Of a stretch of DNA of 10,777 nt, positions 1-7,803 are shown one piece after another. The stretch spans positions 1 to 10,777 of the forward strand of contig CAMWPK010000031.1 of assembly GCA_947176115.1 (NCBI GenBank), given 5' to 3'. This stretch comes from an uncultured Clostridia bacterium (lineage in GTDB: Bacteria; Bacillota; Clostridia; Christensenellales; UBA3700). Made by a program: the position numbers and the translations under genes. A model generated the notes under the pieces. The model did no database searches. It was given only the letters and a program-made list of their open reading frames with translations, and was not told the origin of the DNA. How positions within the stretch are numbered: position 1 is the first letter of the stretch; each line of letters starts with the position of its first letter.

Positions 1-1
1 G

Positions 2-3000
2 AATCAGACTGCTACTTACGGCAACGCTAGTACCGTTCCATTGGGAACTTCCTTGATCAATCCTAACAGCGCAGATGCGCTTTGGGGCTACGCTAGCGGT
101 TCGCTTCAGTTTGTAAATGCTGAGTATTCCAACTTCAAACTTACTTCTGACGCGCAAAATCCGACAGGCGGAGCAAGCTACGTTGACGTAGGTAATTATG
201 ATATCCAAGTTGAGGCTATGTCAAAAGGAAGCCAAGCAGAACAAAATTACACCTTTGAAGTCGTAAAAGATGGCGTAGAAGGCGAGAGCGGTTTCAATGC
301 TACGTTTAGCATTACTCGCGCAAACATTCACTACACCGGTAGACAGTTCAATATCAAATATGACTTTGCGGATACGTCTAATAATACTGAATATAATTAC
401 GTATCTCAAGATCAAGTAAGAGCAAGAATTTCTACGGCTACACAGACGCCGACAAACCAATTTGATATAGAAATGACGCAGTTGCTTGCTTGGACTGCAG
501 AACTTGAAAGCGCAGAGGGCAAAGACGGCGAGAGTTATGGCTTGAGTAAAATCAATGCTACTGATCCTGCTACTGCCGTTGGTCGCTACTATCTCTTTGT
601 AAAGATTACGCACCCAACCAACTTCAATACGTTCTACTCCAAGATTGAAGTAAATATCCAAACCGATTGGGTATCAATTACTATCATTGGCGACGGTATC
701 AAGGCAAGCTACGGCGACACAACGCACTCTTCTGCGAAGATTTTCAGTGATTTGAAAGATCAAATCACGTATATCGGCGGAATTGTCAATCCTGATACAA
801 ATCATGAAGACACAGATTATGCATTGTCGCTAATCGAAGGTTACGTAAATGACAATAAGATTGAGTTCTTCGTAGGTATGGGCGATACGATTACCCAAAT
901 GACCACCAACTCAGACTTTGGCGATTATACAATCTTTATCAGAGTTTTGGATAATACTTTGGATACCAATTTCCGTTTCTTGGACGAAGACAATAAGTCG
1001 GGTACCAGTAAGCCAACGACAAATATCAACGTTTATCACGTAGGTAAGAGAGTCGTTATAATGAATTGGGGTAAAGACGGAAGCATGGACGAAGTTTACG
1101 GCGAGCATAGCGATGCTGAAGGCAATCTCAGCCCAAGCCATAGCTATAGCATTGCCAATCTAATGCCTGGCGATAGCGGTAACGTTCGTGTAACCGTAAC
1201 GTATTATAAGAAAGAAAATGGCAAATGGGTACAAATACCTCAAGGCGAACATTCTCTTGAAGTAGGCGAATATCTTGCAAGAGCTACCGCAGTATCTCAC
1301 GACAATTACGAGGTACCGACGGGTGACGGCAACTGGTTGGAGCAAGAGTTTGCAATTACCAAAAAGTCTTTGACAATCAAGTTGATGGACCGCAATGATT
1401 TGACTTACGGCGCTCCAAACGCTACTAGAGATAATATCAACTATTTCCTTAACGTATATGTTGACGGTATCGTGCGTTACAACATACTCAACGGTGATTC
1501 GTTTGCGTATGACGATACTGTAGCGGACGTATTTAAGTTTGCTCTCGACTATACGCTAGAAAGCGGTTATACTTACTTGCACGCAGGCGATTACACAATC
1601 ACTTACGATAGAACGTCTGTCAGCCCTAACTATGATATTACGTTCCAAGACGGTACGTTTACTATCGGTAAGGCTGCCGCAAGCAACGTACACTACACTC
1701 AAGCGCAAATCAACAATGTGACGTACACCGGCAAGGACATCTCGCTTATACAATCTGATATATTGAATCGTATCTCTTTGATTGGCGACGGCGTTAAGTT
1801 GTTGAATGATTATAGAGCAATTAAGTTCTCTTGCAGATTGCAAGGTACGACTGATTTTGTTGAGAACCTCACTGTAAAGAATGCTAGGACTTACACGCTT
1901 GACATACAGATTGACGCTCCTAACCACGAAGTGCAGACCGTTACGGGAATCAACTTCACGGTTTCTCAAGCTGTCGTTAATATTTCTATGACCCAAACTG
2001 ATAAGATTTACGGCGATACCTTAGTTGATATGCTTGCAGGTACCAATTTGACGACCTTCAGTGATTGGCTCAAGTTGAAGTGTAATATCAAACTTACCTA
2101 CGCAGGTACCATCGAAGGTATTGACGAAGACTTTGAATTCATAGTAATTGACAGCGGTGTTGATCCTGACGTGCTTACCGGCATTACTCAACTCGTACCG
2201 GGTACAAGTCACAACGTTGGCACGTACAGAGTATACGTCAATATCGATAAGCTCAACGGCAACTATTCTTTCGATTTTGAGCAAAAGGCAGGACAGACCT
2301 TTAAGTGTAACGCCAATGCTTACCGCATCGTTCCAAGAGACGCTGAGGTTACTTGGAAGTTCAACGGCGCAAAGGTTACGAGCGGTACTTTCAAGACAGA
2401 GTATACCGCTAGCGCAATCGAGATTATTCCTTACGTTACGGATATTGCCGATAATCAAGAGAAACAACTTGACGCAACCGGCAGAAATACCAACGTAGGT
2501 ACCGGTACGGCTAAGGTATCTGTAGACAAGACCAATGCAGATAATTTGTGGATGAACAACTACAACTTTGTTGGCGATACGTTTAATTACGAAATCACAC
2601 GTAAAAACGCTACTGTCAATATCCATAACAACAGTGTTACTTACGGCACTGAAGAAGCTAAGCTCAGCTTCTGGAAAGACGGCGTTCAAGACTATCAGAG
2701 ATTCGACGTTGTAGGCGCCAACTACTTGGCAGACTTCATTAGATTGACGGTAAAATCGACGTCATCGAGAGATTATTTGGCAGTTGCTACTTATACTATC
2801 GAAGGCGAGTGTCTTTCTAATAACTATAATGTAACTTGGAATAAAGGTACGCTTACGGTTAACGAAGTTGACATCAACAACAATAATGAAAAGAGCTATA
2901 GCCAACCTTACAACGGTTCAGACTTTGTTGCCAACGTTAAGGAAATCTTGGCAAAAGGCAATTACTACACGCTCGCAGGCGATATGACGTGGAATGACGC

Positions 3001-4777
3001 AACCGTATCTTACAACGCTTCGGACGCTACAATAAAGGGCATCGGCTCTTCAGACGTTGACTATACAATTAAAGTTGCCAACCACGCTACAATAACGGGT
3101 ACTCTTACTATTGAAGTCGTTCAGGCTGAACTTTGGATTACCCTCACGCAGGGAGCAAAGACCGTATACGGAAGCCCATTGCTCACTTCAAGCGAATTAT
3201 TTAAGTACGCTAAATTGAATACGGAAAAATCGACCTTGAAAACCGTAGATCTCAATAAGATTATCACGCTCAAGGTTAACGTTCAAGGCGACAAGGTAAA
3301 CAGCGGTTCATACACGTACGCTTATGATTGGATAAATGCAGATGATGCAGAATACTATTCAGTCCACTTCGACGACACCAACGTGCTTGGTATCTATGAA
3401 GTATCGAGAAAAGAAATCAGCGTTACGTGGAACTACGACGCAGACACCAAGTATGTTTACAACGGTAGCGCTCATAAAGTAGAGTATCAATTCAGTGGCG
3501 TTCTCGGCAGTGATAAAGTTGAGATTGCTTCCGCTTCAAACGTAATGGCTGTAAATGCAGGTACCTATACCGCATCTGTAGAAGGACTTACCGGCGAGGA
3601 TAGCGACAACTATACGTTTGGTTCTTCGTCAAAACTCGAATGGAGAGTATGGCCTAAAGAGATAGACGTTGAGTGGACAGCTGGAGATTTCACATACAAC
3701 GGCGCGCCTCATACGAGCGCTATCCAAAAGATGGCTAACGCTAAGGCAAGCGATTTGGCTAATGGCGATGTGTGCGAAATTTACGTTAACGTTGAGTGGG
3801 AAGATAGAATTAATGCAGGTAAGCATATGGCTGTAGCAGAGTCTACCAATCCTAACTACGTTGTACGTTCAGCTACCGCTACGTTTGAGTTCGAAATCAA
3901 AAAGGCTTTGATTTACCTCACTTGGGATAAGGACGGCTTAATCTACAATGGCGAGCTCCAAGCTCCTACGCCTAAAATAGAAGGAAATCAGCTTGTTGCA
4001 GACGACGTTTGTAACTTCACGGTAGAAGGCGCTCAAAGAAACGTTAAATCTAGCGGTAACTACGTTGCTACGGCTACGATTGATAATCCTAACTATGAAA
4101 TCGTAGCAAGCACGGCTTCTACAGCGTTCAACATAATTCCTAAGGCTATCACGTTCGATTGGAATGGCGTTAATACTCAGCTTACATACATTGGCGAGCC
4201 TCAAGCTCCAAATCCAAATGCGATTGGCAAGGTCGAGGGCGACGAAGTTGAATTTACTTTCGACGGTATGCAAGAGAACGTTGGTACGGGATACGTTGCT
4301 ACGGTGACAGGCATAAAGGGCAACGCCAACTACGTTATCGACTGGGACAGCCAGACCGCTGTTGCGACTGTTACGTTCTCAATCGGCAAGGGCGTCAACG
4401 GCTTCAAGGAAGAAGGATTCACACTTCCTGCAATTCTTGACCAGTTGCCTTGGATAGACAGCAAGCCTGAAGTGAAGTTCGGTCAAGATAATCTTGTTGT
4501 CAAGTACTATTCTGACAAGAATTTGACTAAAGAAGTATCTAATATTGATAAAGCTGGCGAAGGTAAATACTGGGTTACGGTATTCGTAGCAGGCACTGAA
4601 AACTACGACGACTTCTATCAAGTATTTGAAGTTGAAGTTCAAGGTAGTTTGAACGTAGCAATCATTATCTTGGCATCTGTTACCGCGGTAATATTGCTTG
4701 CAGGCGCCTTGATAGTGGTCCTTACTACCAACAAGTCCGGCAAAAAGAATAAACAAGAAGAAGGAGGCGCTGAATAA
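2..4777 (+). CDS. Giant MBG/YDG-repeat surface protein, membrane-anchored at its C terminus (5' end missing)
   Basis: The gene is cut by the left edge. The frame is open from base 2, and the repeat motif ATYGN already appears at bases 11-22, upstream of the first possible start (a TTG at 41), so that TTG is not the real start. About 1591 residues are visible. The protein is a string of beta-rich modules of about 80-130 residues. Seven carry a YG[D/E/N/T/S/A] motif (Tyr codons at 17, 710, 1097, 1406, 2009, 2642, 3167). Seven carry a Y[T/N/I]G motif (332, 1724, 2909, 3458, 3695, 3944, 4187), with a related FNG at 2360. Such motifs typify MBG and YDG Ig-like stalk modules of bacterial adhesins. 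A C-terminal domain (about 4391-4640) follows, then a transmembrane helix (about 4655-4729) and a short tail with SGKKNK. There is no LPXTG motif, so anchoring should be by the helix. The N-terminal signal and any binding head lie outside the window. The role as adhesin or surface stalk is inferred; ligand unknown. Confidence 0.85.
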   Translation, partial: NQTATYGNASTVPLGTSLINPNSADALWGYASGSLQFVNAEYSNFKLTSDAQNPTGGASYVDVGNYDIQVEAMSKGSQAEQNYTFEVVKDGVEGESGFNATFSITRANIHYTGRQFNIKYDFADTSNNTEYNYVSQDQVRARISTATQTPTNQFDIEMTQLLAWTAELESAEGKDGESYGLSKINATDPATAVGRYYLFVKITHPTNFNTFYSKIEVNIQTDWVSITIIGDGIKASYGDTTHSSAKIFSDLKDQITYIGGIVNPDTNHEDTDYALSLIEGYVNDNKIEFFVGMGDTITQMTTNSDFGDYTIFIRVLDNTLDTNFRFLDEDNKSGTSKPTTNINVYHVGKRVVIMNWGKDGSMDEVYGEHSDAEGNLSPSHSYSIANLMPGDSGNVRVTVTYYKKENGKWVQIPQGEHSLEVGEYLARATAVSHDNYEVPTGDGNWLEQEFAITKKSLTIKLMDRNDLTYGAPNATRDNINYFLNVYVDGIVRYNILNGDSFAYDDTVADVFKFALDYTLESGYTYLHAGDYTITYDRTSVSPNYDITFQDGTFTIGKAAASNVHYTQAQINNVTYTGKDISLIQSDILNRISLIGDGVKLLNDYRAIKFSCRLQGTTDFVENLTVKNARTYTLDIQIDAPNHEVQTVTGINFTVSQAVVNISMTQTDKIYGDTLVDMLAGTNLTTFSDWLKLKCNIKLTYAGTIEGIDEDFEFIVIDSGVDPDVLTGITQLVPGTSHNVGTYRVYVNIDKLNGNYSFDFEQKAGQTFKCNANAYRIVPRDAEVTWKFNGAKVTSGTFKTEYTASAIEIIPYVTDIADNQEKQLDATGRNTNVGTGTAKVSVDKTNADNLWMNNYNFVGDTFNYEITRKNATVNIHNNSVTYGTEEAKLSFWKDGVQDYQRFDVVGANYLADFIRLTVKSTSSRDYLAVATYTIEGECLSNNYNVTWNKGTLTVNEVDINNNNEKSYSQPYNGSDFVANVKEILAKGNYYTLAGDMTWNDATVSYNASDATIKGIGSSDVDYTIKVANHATITGTLTIEVVQAELWITLTQGAKTVYGSPLLTSSELFKYAKLNTEKSTLKTVDLNKIITLKVNVQGDKVNSGSYTYAYDWINADDAEYYSVHFDDTNVLGIYEVSRKEISVTWNYDADTKYVYNGSAHKVEYQFSGVLGSDKVEIASASNVMAVNAGTYTASVEGLTGEDSDNYTFGSSSKLEWRVWPKEIDVEWTAGDFTYNGAPHTSAIQKMANAKASDLANGDVCEIYVNVEWEDRINAGKHMAVAESTNPNYVVRSATATFEFEIKKALIYLTWDKDGLIYNGELQAPTPKIEGNQLVADDVCNFTVEGAQRNVKSSGNYVATATIDNPNYEIVASTASTAFNIIPKAITFDWNGVNTQLTYIGEPQAPNPNAIGKVEGDEVEFTFDGMQENVGTGYVATVTGIKGNANYVIDWDSQTAVATVTFSIGKGVNGFKEEGFTLPAILDQLPWIDSKPEVKFGQDNLVVKYYSDKNLTKEVSNIDKAGEGKYWVTVFVAGTENYDDFYQVFEVEVQGSLNVAIIILASVTAVILLAGALIVVLTTNKSGKKNKQEEGGAE
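3410..4387 (+). repeat. Four tandem about 82-residue MBG-like modules within the surface protein
   Basis: Four consecutive modules of 82, 82, 80 and 82 residues lie at 3410-3655, 3656-3901, 3902-4141 and 4142-4387. Each begins with a K[E/A][I/L] strand leading to a conserved Trp (VTWNYD, VEWTAG, LTWDKD, FDWNGV). Each then has Y[N/I]G followed by a small residue or Glu and His/Gln, and then a stretch with [D/E]xVxxxx. The modules close with G-Y-A-T-type and NY motifs (for example NAGTYTASV, SGNYVATATI, GTGYVATVTGI). The repeats are clear in protein but diverged in DNA, so this is an old duplication, not a recent perfect array. Confidence 0.8.
4761..4767 (+). promoter_or_regulatory. Shine-Dalgarno AAGGAGG embedded in the end of the surface-protein gene
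   Basis: AAGGAGG lies nine bases before the ATG at 4777, inside the last codons of the upstream gene. The upstream stop and the downstream start share one base (TAATG). This is the classic arrangement for translational coupling and fixes the start of the second gene. Confidence 0.8.
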
Positions 4778-6879
4778 TGATAACTTTGATAAGTGCGCTT
4801 AACCTTACGGCAAAAATCGGCATAAGCATTGCAGTCTTCGTAGTGCTTATCGCCGTAGAAGTGTTGGCATTGGTTATGCTTGTTAAATGGAAAAAGAATT
4901 ATAAGCAAGCTCTCATTAAGAAAGCAAAAGAAGAAAAGAGAGAGGCGGAGTTGGCAAATAGTGAGCCGGTGACAGCAATAGATTTGCCTCAAGAGCATGC
5001 GGAAGTAACTCCTGTTGAGAACACTGCAGAAGACACTTCTGAAGAAAAGCAAGACGAGAAAGTCGAGGATAAAGCTGTTGAAGATGAAACTGAAGACCAA
5101 GTTGTATCTGAAAAGCAAGATGAGAATATTGAAGAAGAAGCTCCGACAGAGGAGAAAGAAAGCGAAGAAGTAGTTTCTGAAGAAAATTCAGAAAACCAAG
5201 AGGTGGCGTCTGAAGAAAAGCAAGAAAGCGTAGACGATACTAAGAACTTGTTTGCATTCGCTCCGTTTATGATGTTGGCGGCGACCTCGACAGCTATGAC
5301 TTTAAGAGGTTTGTTGTATACGCTGGTTGCTATAGCAGTAGGACTTGCAATAGCCGTATTTGCTACGGCGGTTATATTCTCGCAAAATCTTAAGCACGGT
5401 ATAGATGAACCTGAAGAGGACGTGCCGGCTAAAGATCCGACAATAGACAAGAAGCCTGAAGAAGAGCCTAAGCAAGAGCCTGTAGCGGAAGAAGAACCCG
5501 TAACTGAAGACAAGGTTGAGCAAGAACCTGTGGCAGAAGAAATGCCTGTCGAAGAGGAGATTGCGGAAGAAGAACTCACAGCTGAAGCAGTGGAAGAAGT
5601 TCAAGAAGAGCAACCTGCTGAAGAAGAGGTTGTCGCTGAAGAAGAACCGGTAGTTGAGCAAGAGCCTGTAGTCGAGGAGCCGGTTGTAGAAGAACAGCCA
5701 GTTGTTGAGGAAAAACCAAAGCCTGCTCCTGTCAAGAGAGAGCCTAAGCCAAGAGAGAGAACTGTCGTTATTGACAATGTTTCGTACATGATGAAAGACG
5801 ATAGATTCCTGTTCAATCCTACGGATGACGGCTGGTACATATTGCTCACAAAGACATTTACGGCAAAACTTATTCAATCTGAAGAGTACGTAAAAGACTA
5901 TTATACCGAGTTGAAGAATGAATTGCTTTCTTACAACAAAGTTCATGCAAGAATGAGCAAAAAGCGTGAGAGCTTCAACTTCGGTCGTACGTGCTTGGCG
6001 CGTTTGTCGATAAGAGGTAAGACGCTAAGATTGCACCTTGCTCTTGACGCTAACGATTACGCAGAAACCAAGTACATAGTAGAAGATACGTCGCAGACCA
6101 AGTCGCTTGCAGATACTCCGCTTATGTATAGAATTAAGAACGATCGTCGTCTTAAGTATGCAAAAGAGCTTATTGCTACTCTAATGGCAAAGGTTGGAGC
6201 AGAAAAACAAGAGATTGAGCCTGTAGACTATACGGCTATGTATCCTTATGAAGAAACTGAGCCATTGATCGAAAGAGATCTTATTACCCGTAGATTCGTC
6301 AAGGGTAAGGTACCTGAGGATAAGGGATTTGACTTTGCTCAAAAGACCTTTAAGGCAAAGCTCATACAATCAGACGACGCTGTAAAAGAGTACTATTCAC
6401 AGGTAAAGAATCACTTGCTCTCTTACAAGAAGATTCACGATAGAATGAGCAAAAAGCGCGAAACTTATCGCTTTGGCAGAGCTTGCGTAGCCCGTATGGC
6501 AATTAGAGGAAAGACGTTGAGATTGTATCTTGCGCTCAATCCGGCAGACTACGTGGATACAAAGTATATAGTAGAGGACTTCTCTCACGTTAAGTCAGTC
6601 GCAGATACTCCGCTTGCAATCAAGTTGAAAAATCCGCGCCGTCTAAAATACGCTATGGAATTGATTGACGCGACTATGGTAAATATGGGAGTAGTTCTAA
6701 AGCGTGACATCGTTGATACCGACTACACTTCTGATTTGGCTTACGAGAGTACGGAAGAATTGATGGAGAAAGGTCTTGTCACCAATGTGCACGTTAAAGG
6801 CAACTCATTCGTAGCTCAACACTTCACTTTCAAAGAAAAGGACGCTGAGGACGAAGTAGCTTCCGATGAGGATAATTAA
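4777..6879 (+). CDS. Membrane protein with acidic low-complexity linkers and a duplicated basic domain of unknown function
   Basis: The 700-residue product has a first transmembrane helix (residues 14-36) followed by a basic patch (KWKKN and KKAKEEKRE), which places that side in the cytoplasm by the positive-inside rule. Residues about 57-155 are Glu-rich and low-complexity. A weakly hydrophobic stretch (158-172) precedes a strong helix (179-203). A second Glu/Pro/Val-rich linker with EPVVEE-type repeats (about 206-310) leads to a Lys/Pro-rich hinge. Two copies of a roughly 165-residue domain follow, starting at K359 and K523. Each has KTFxAKLIQS, HxRMSKKRE, IRGKTLRL, TKYIVED and RRLKYAxELI motifs and many Arg and Lys residues. 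I do not recognise a named family, although similar modules seem familiar from hypothetical proteins of gut Firmicutes. Whether the basic domains are inside or outside depends on whether 158-172 spans the membrane. Translational coupling to the giant surface protein suggests a joint role. Function unknown. Confidence 0.85.
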   Translation: MITLISALNLTAKIGISIAVFVVLIAVEVLALVMLVKWKKNYKQALIKKAKEEKREAELANSEPVTAIDLPQEHAEVTPVENTAEDTSEEKQDEKVEDKAVEDETEDQVVSEKQDENIEEEAPTEEKESEEVVSEENSENQEVASEEKQESVDDTKNLFAFAPFMMLAATSTAMTLRGLLYTLVAIAVGLAIAVFATAVIFSQNLKHGIDEPEEDVPAKDPTIDKKPEEEPKQEPVAEEEPVTEDKVEQEPVAEEMPVEEEIAEEELTAEAVEEVQEEQPAEEEVVAEEEPVVEQEPVVEEPVVEEQPVVEEKPKPAPVKREPKPRERTVVIDNVSYMMKDDRFLFNPTDDGWYILLTKTFTAKLIQSEEYVKDYYTELKNELLSYNKVHARMSKKRESFNFGRTCLARLSIRGKTLRLHLALDANDYAETKYIVEDTSQTKSLADTPLMYRIKNDRRLKYAKELIATLMAKVGAEKQEIEPVDYTAMYPYEETEPLIERDLITRRFVKGKVPEDKGFDFAQKTFKAKLIQSDDAVKEYYSQVKNHLLSYKKIHDRMSKKRETYRFGRACVARMAIRGKTLRLYLALNPADYVDTKYIVEDFSHVKSVADTPLAIKLKNPRRLKYAMELIDATMVNMGVVLKRDIVDTDYTSDLAYESTEELMEKGLVTNVHVKGNSFVAQHFTFKEKDAEDEVASDEDN
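5851..6801 (+). repeat. Tandem duplication of an about 165-residue basic domain
   Basis: Copy 1 begins at 5851 (residue 359) and copy 2 at 6343 (residue 523), a period of 492 bases. Aligned by eye over the first 116 residues without gaps, about 75 residues are identical. The longest shared runs are RMSKKRE, IRGKTLRL and TKYIVED. The copies continue to a shared VKG motif (about 6301 and 6796) with a one-residue indel. The DNA is clearly diverged at third codon positions, so the duplication has been kept under protein-level selection. Confidence 0.85.
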
Positions 6880-6892
6880 AATCAATTACAAT

Positions 6893-6923
6893 AAGAGGAC
6901 GGAGAGAAATCTCCGTCCTCTTT
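6893..6923 (+). terminator. Rho-independent terminator of the surface/membrane cassette
   Basis: A perfect 13-bp stem (arms 6893-6905 and 6910-6922, core GAGGACGGAGA) closes on a GAAA tetraloop and is followed by TTTATATATT. It starts 13 bases after the stop at 6879. The arm is GC-rich compared with the AT-rich surroundings. It separates the cassette from minD. Confidence 0.9.
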
Positions 6924-6971
6924 ATATATTCGACAAAAATAGTACGATTTTTATTTTATCTGCTAATTCTG

Positions 6972-6993
6972 TATAATGTTTATACTTTATAAT
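6972..6993 (+). promoter_or_regulatory. Putative minDE promoter region with two TATAAT boxes
   Basis: Two perfect -10 hexamers TATAAT occur at 6972-6977 and 6988-6993, 16 bases apart, just upstream of the minD ribosome binding site (AAGGAG, 7001-7006). No convincing -35 is visible at 17 bases from either; the sequence there is T-rich. The second box would leave a very short leader that overlaps the ribosome binding site, so the first is more likely. It overlaps an imperfect palindrome, GTATAA-TGT-TTATAC (6971-6985). Confidence 0.5.
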
Positions 6994-7012
6994 GCCATAG
7001 AAGGAGAATTTT

Positions 7013-7801
7013 ATGGCAAGAAAAATAGTCGTTACTTCAGGTAAAGGAGGAGTTGGCAAGACGAGTGTGCTTGCAAGTTTGGGCATATGCCTTGCCACGC
7101 GCGGTAAAAGTGTGCTTATGATTGACGGTGACGTTGGGCTGAACAATCTAGACGTCGTTATGGGCATGGAAAACCGTGTAGTATACGATATGGCAGACGT
7201 GATTGACAATAAGTGCCATATCAATCAAGCGCTTTTGCAAGAAGAGGGAATGGGACTGTATTTATTGCCGTCGGCGCATGCTTACAGTAGCGAGAAGCTG
7301 ACAAGCGCCGTTTTTGGACAGCTTATTTCGCGTATCGAGAGTATGTTCGACTTTATTCTAATAGACTGTCCTGCGGGTATTGACGGCGGTTTTCACCGCG
7401 CTGTAAGTTGTTGTGACGAGGCTATTGCCGTGACAACTCCGCATATTCCCGCTATAAGAGATTGCGATAAGGTATTGGGACTACTTCGCAGTTACAAGCT
7501 CAATTCTATTAATCTTATCGTCAATAGGGTGCGAGGCGACTTCGTTGTGTCAGGCAAGATGATGAACGGCGGAGAAATATCCAAGTTACTTAGATGTCCG
7601 CTCATAGGAGTAGTTCCTGAAGACGACGCCATCACCGTGTATTCTCAACTTGGTAGAATAGGTATGAATACGTCTTCTTCTCGTGACGCAATAGATTTGA
7701 TTGCTAGCAACGTACTCAACAATACTTTCAAATTGTATGACGTTACCAAAGGCTATAGAGGGTTATTTGGCAAATTAAAAAGACTGGTGTCGGGTAGGTA
7801 G
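7013..7801 (+). CDS. minD: Septum site-determining ATPase MinD
   Basis: MinD is a membrane-cycling ParA/MIND-family ATPase that, with its partners, keeps the division ring away from the poles. The 262-residue product has the deviant Walker A motif GKGGVGKTS with K11 and K16 at the same numbers as in E. coli MinD. It also has D38 and D40 in IDGDVGLNNLD, and the switch II segment LIDCPAG (D118). The segment VTTPHIPAIRDCDKV matches the MinD signature region. The last 15 residues (YRGLFGKLKRLVSGR) form a basic amphipathic helix, the membrane-targeting tail. Length is normal. The start is fixed by AAGGAG six bases upstream. A terminator lies just before it and minE two bases after it. No minC precedes it here, although minC-minD is the usual order. 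Confidence 0.96.
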   Translation: MARKIVVTSGKGGVGKTSVLASLGICLATRGKSVLMIDGDVGLNNLDVVMGMENRVVYDMADVIDNKCHINQALLQEEGMGLYLLPSAHAYSSEKLTSAVFGQLISRIESMFDFILIDCPAGIDGGFHRAVSCCDEAIAVTTPHIPAIRDCDKVLGLLRSYKLNSINLIVNRVRGDFVVSGKMMNGGEISKLLRCPLIGVVPEDDAITVYSQLGRIGMNTSSSRDAIDLIASNVLNNTFKLYDVTKGYRGLFGKLKRLVSGR

Positions 7802-7803
7802 AT

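Noticed and set aside
41..43. TTG as the start codon of the giant surface protein
   Set aside because: The frame is open upstream to the window edge and already encodes a repeat motif (ATYGN) before this codon; there is no Shine-Dalgarno and no signal peptide after it.
2021..2689. Minus-strand frame of 222 codons and a plus-strand frame at 2148-2498 inside the surface protein
   Set aside because: Both lie wholly within a clearly coding repeat protein, have no recognisable domains, and reflect codon bias of the real frame.
5280..5400. Possible fusion or frameshift point in the middle of the second gene, where a new hydrophobic segment starts
   Set aside because: The frame is continuous, Glu-rich composition is similar on both sides, and no stop or alternative start with a good Shine-Dalgarno marks a separate gene.
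4989..5946. Long minus-strand open frames opposite the Glu-rich region (Ser-rich or Phe/Leu/Arg-rich products)
   Set aside because: They are the antisense reading of repeated GAA/GAG/GTA codons, give low-complexity products, and lack ribosome binding sites.
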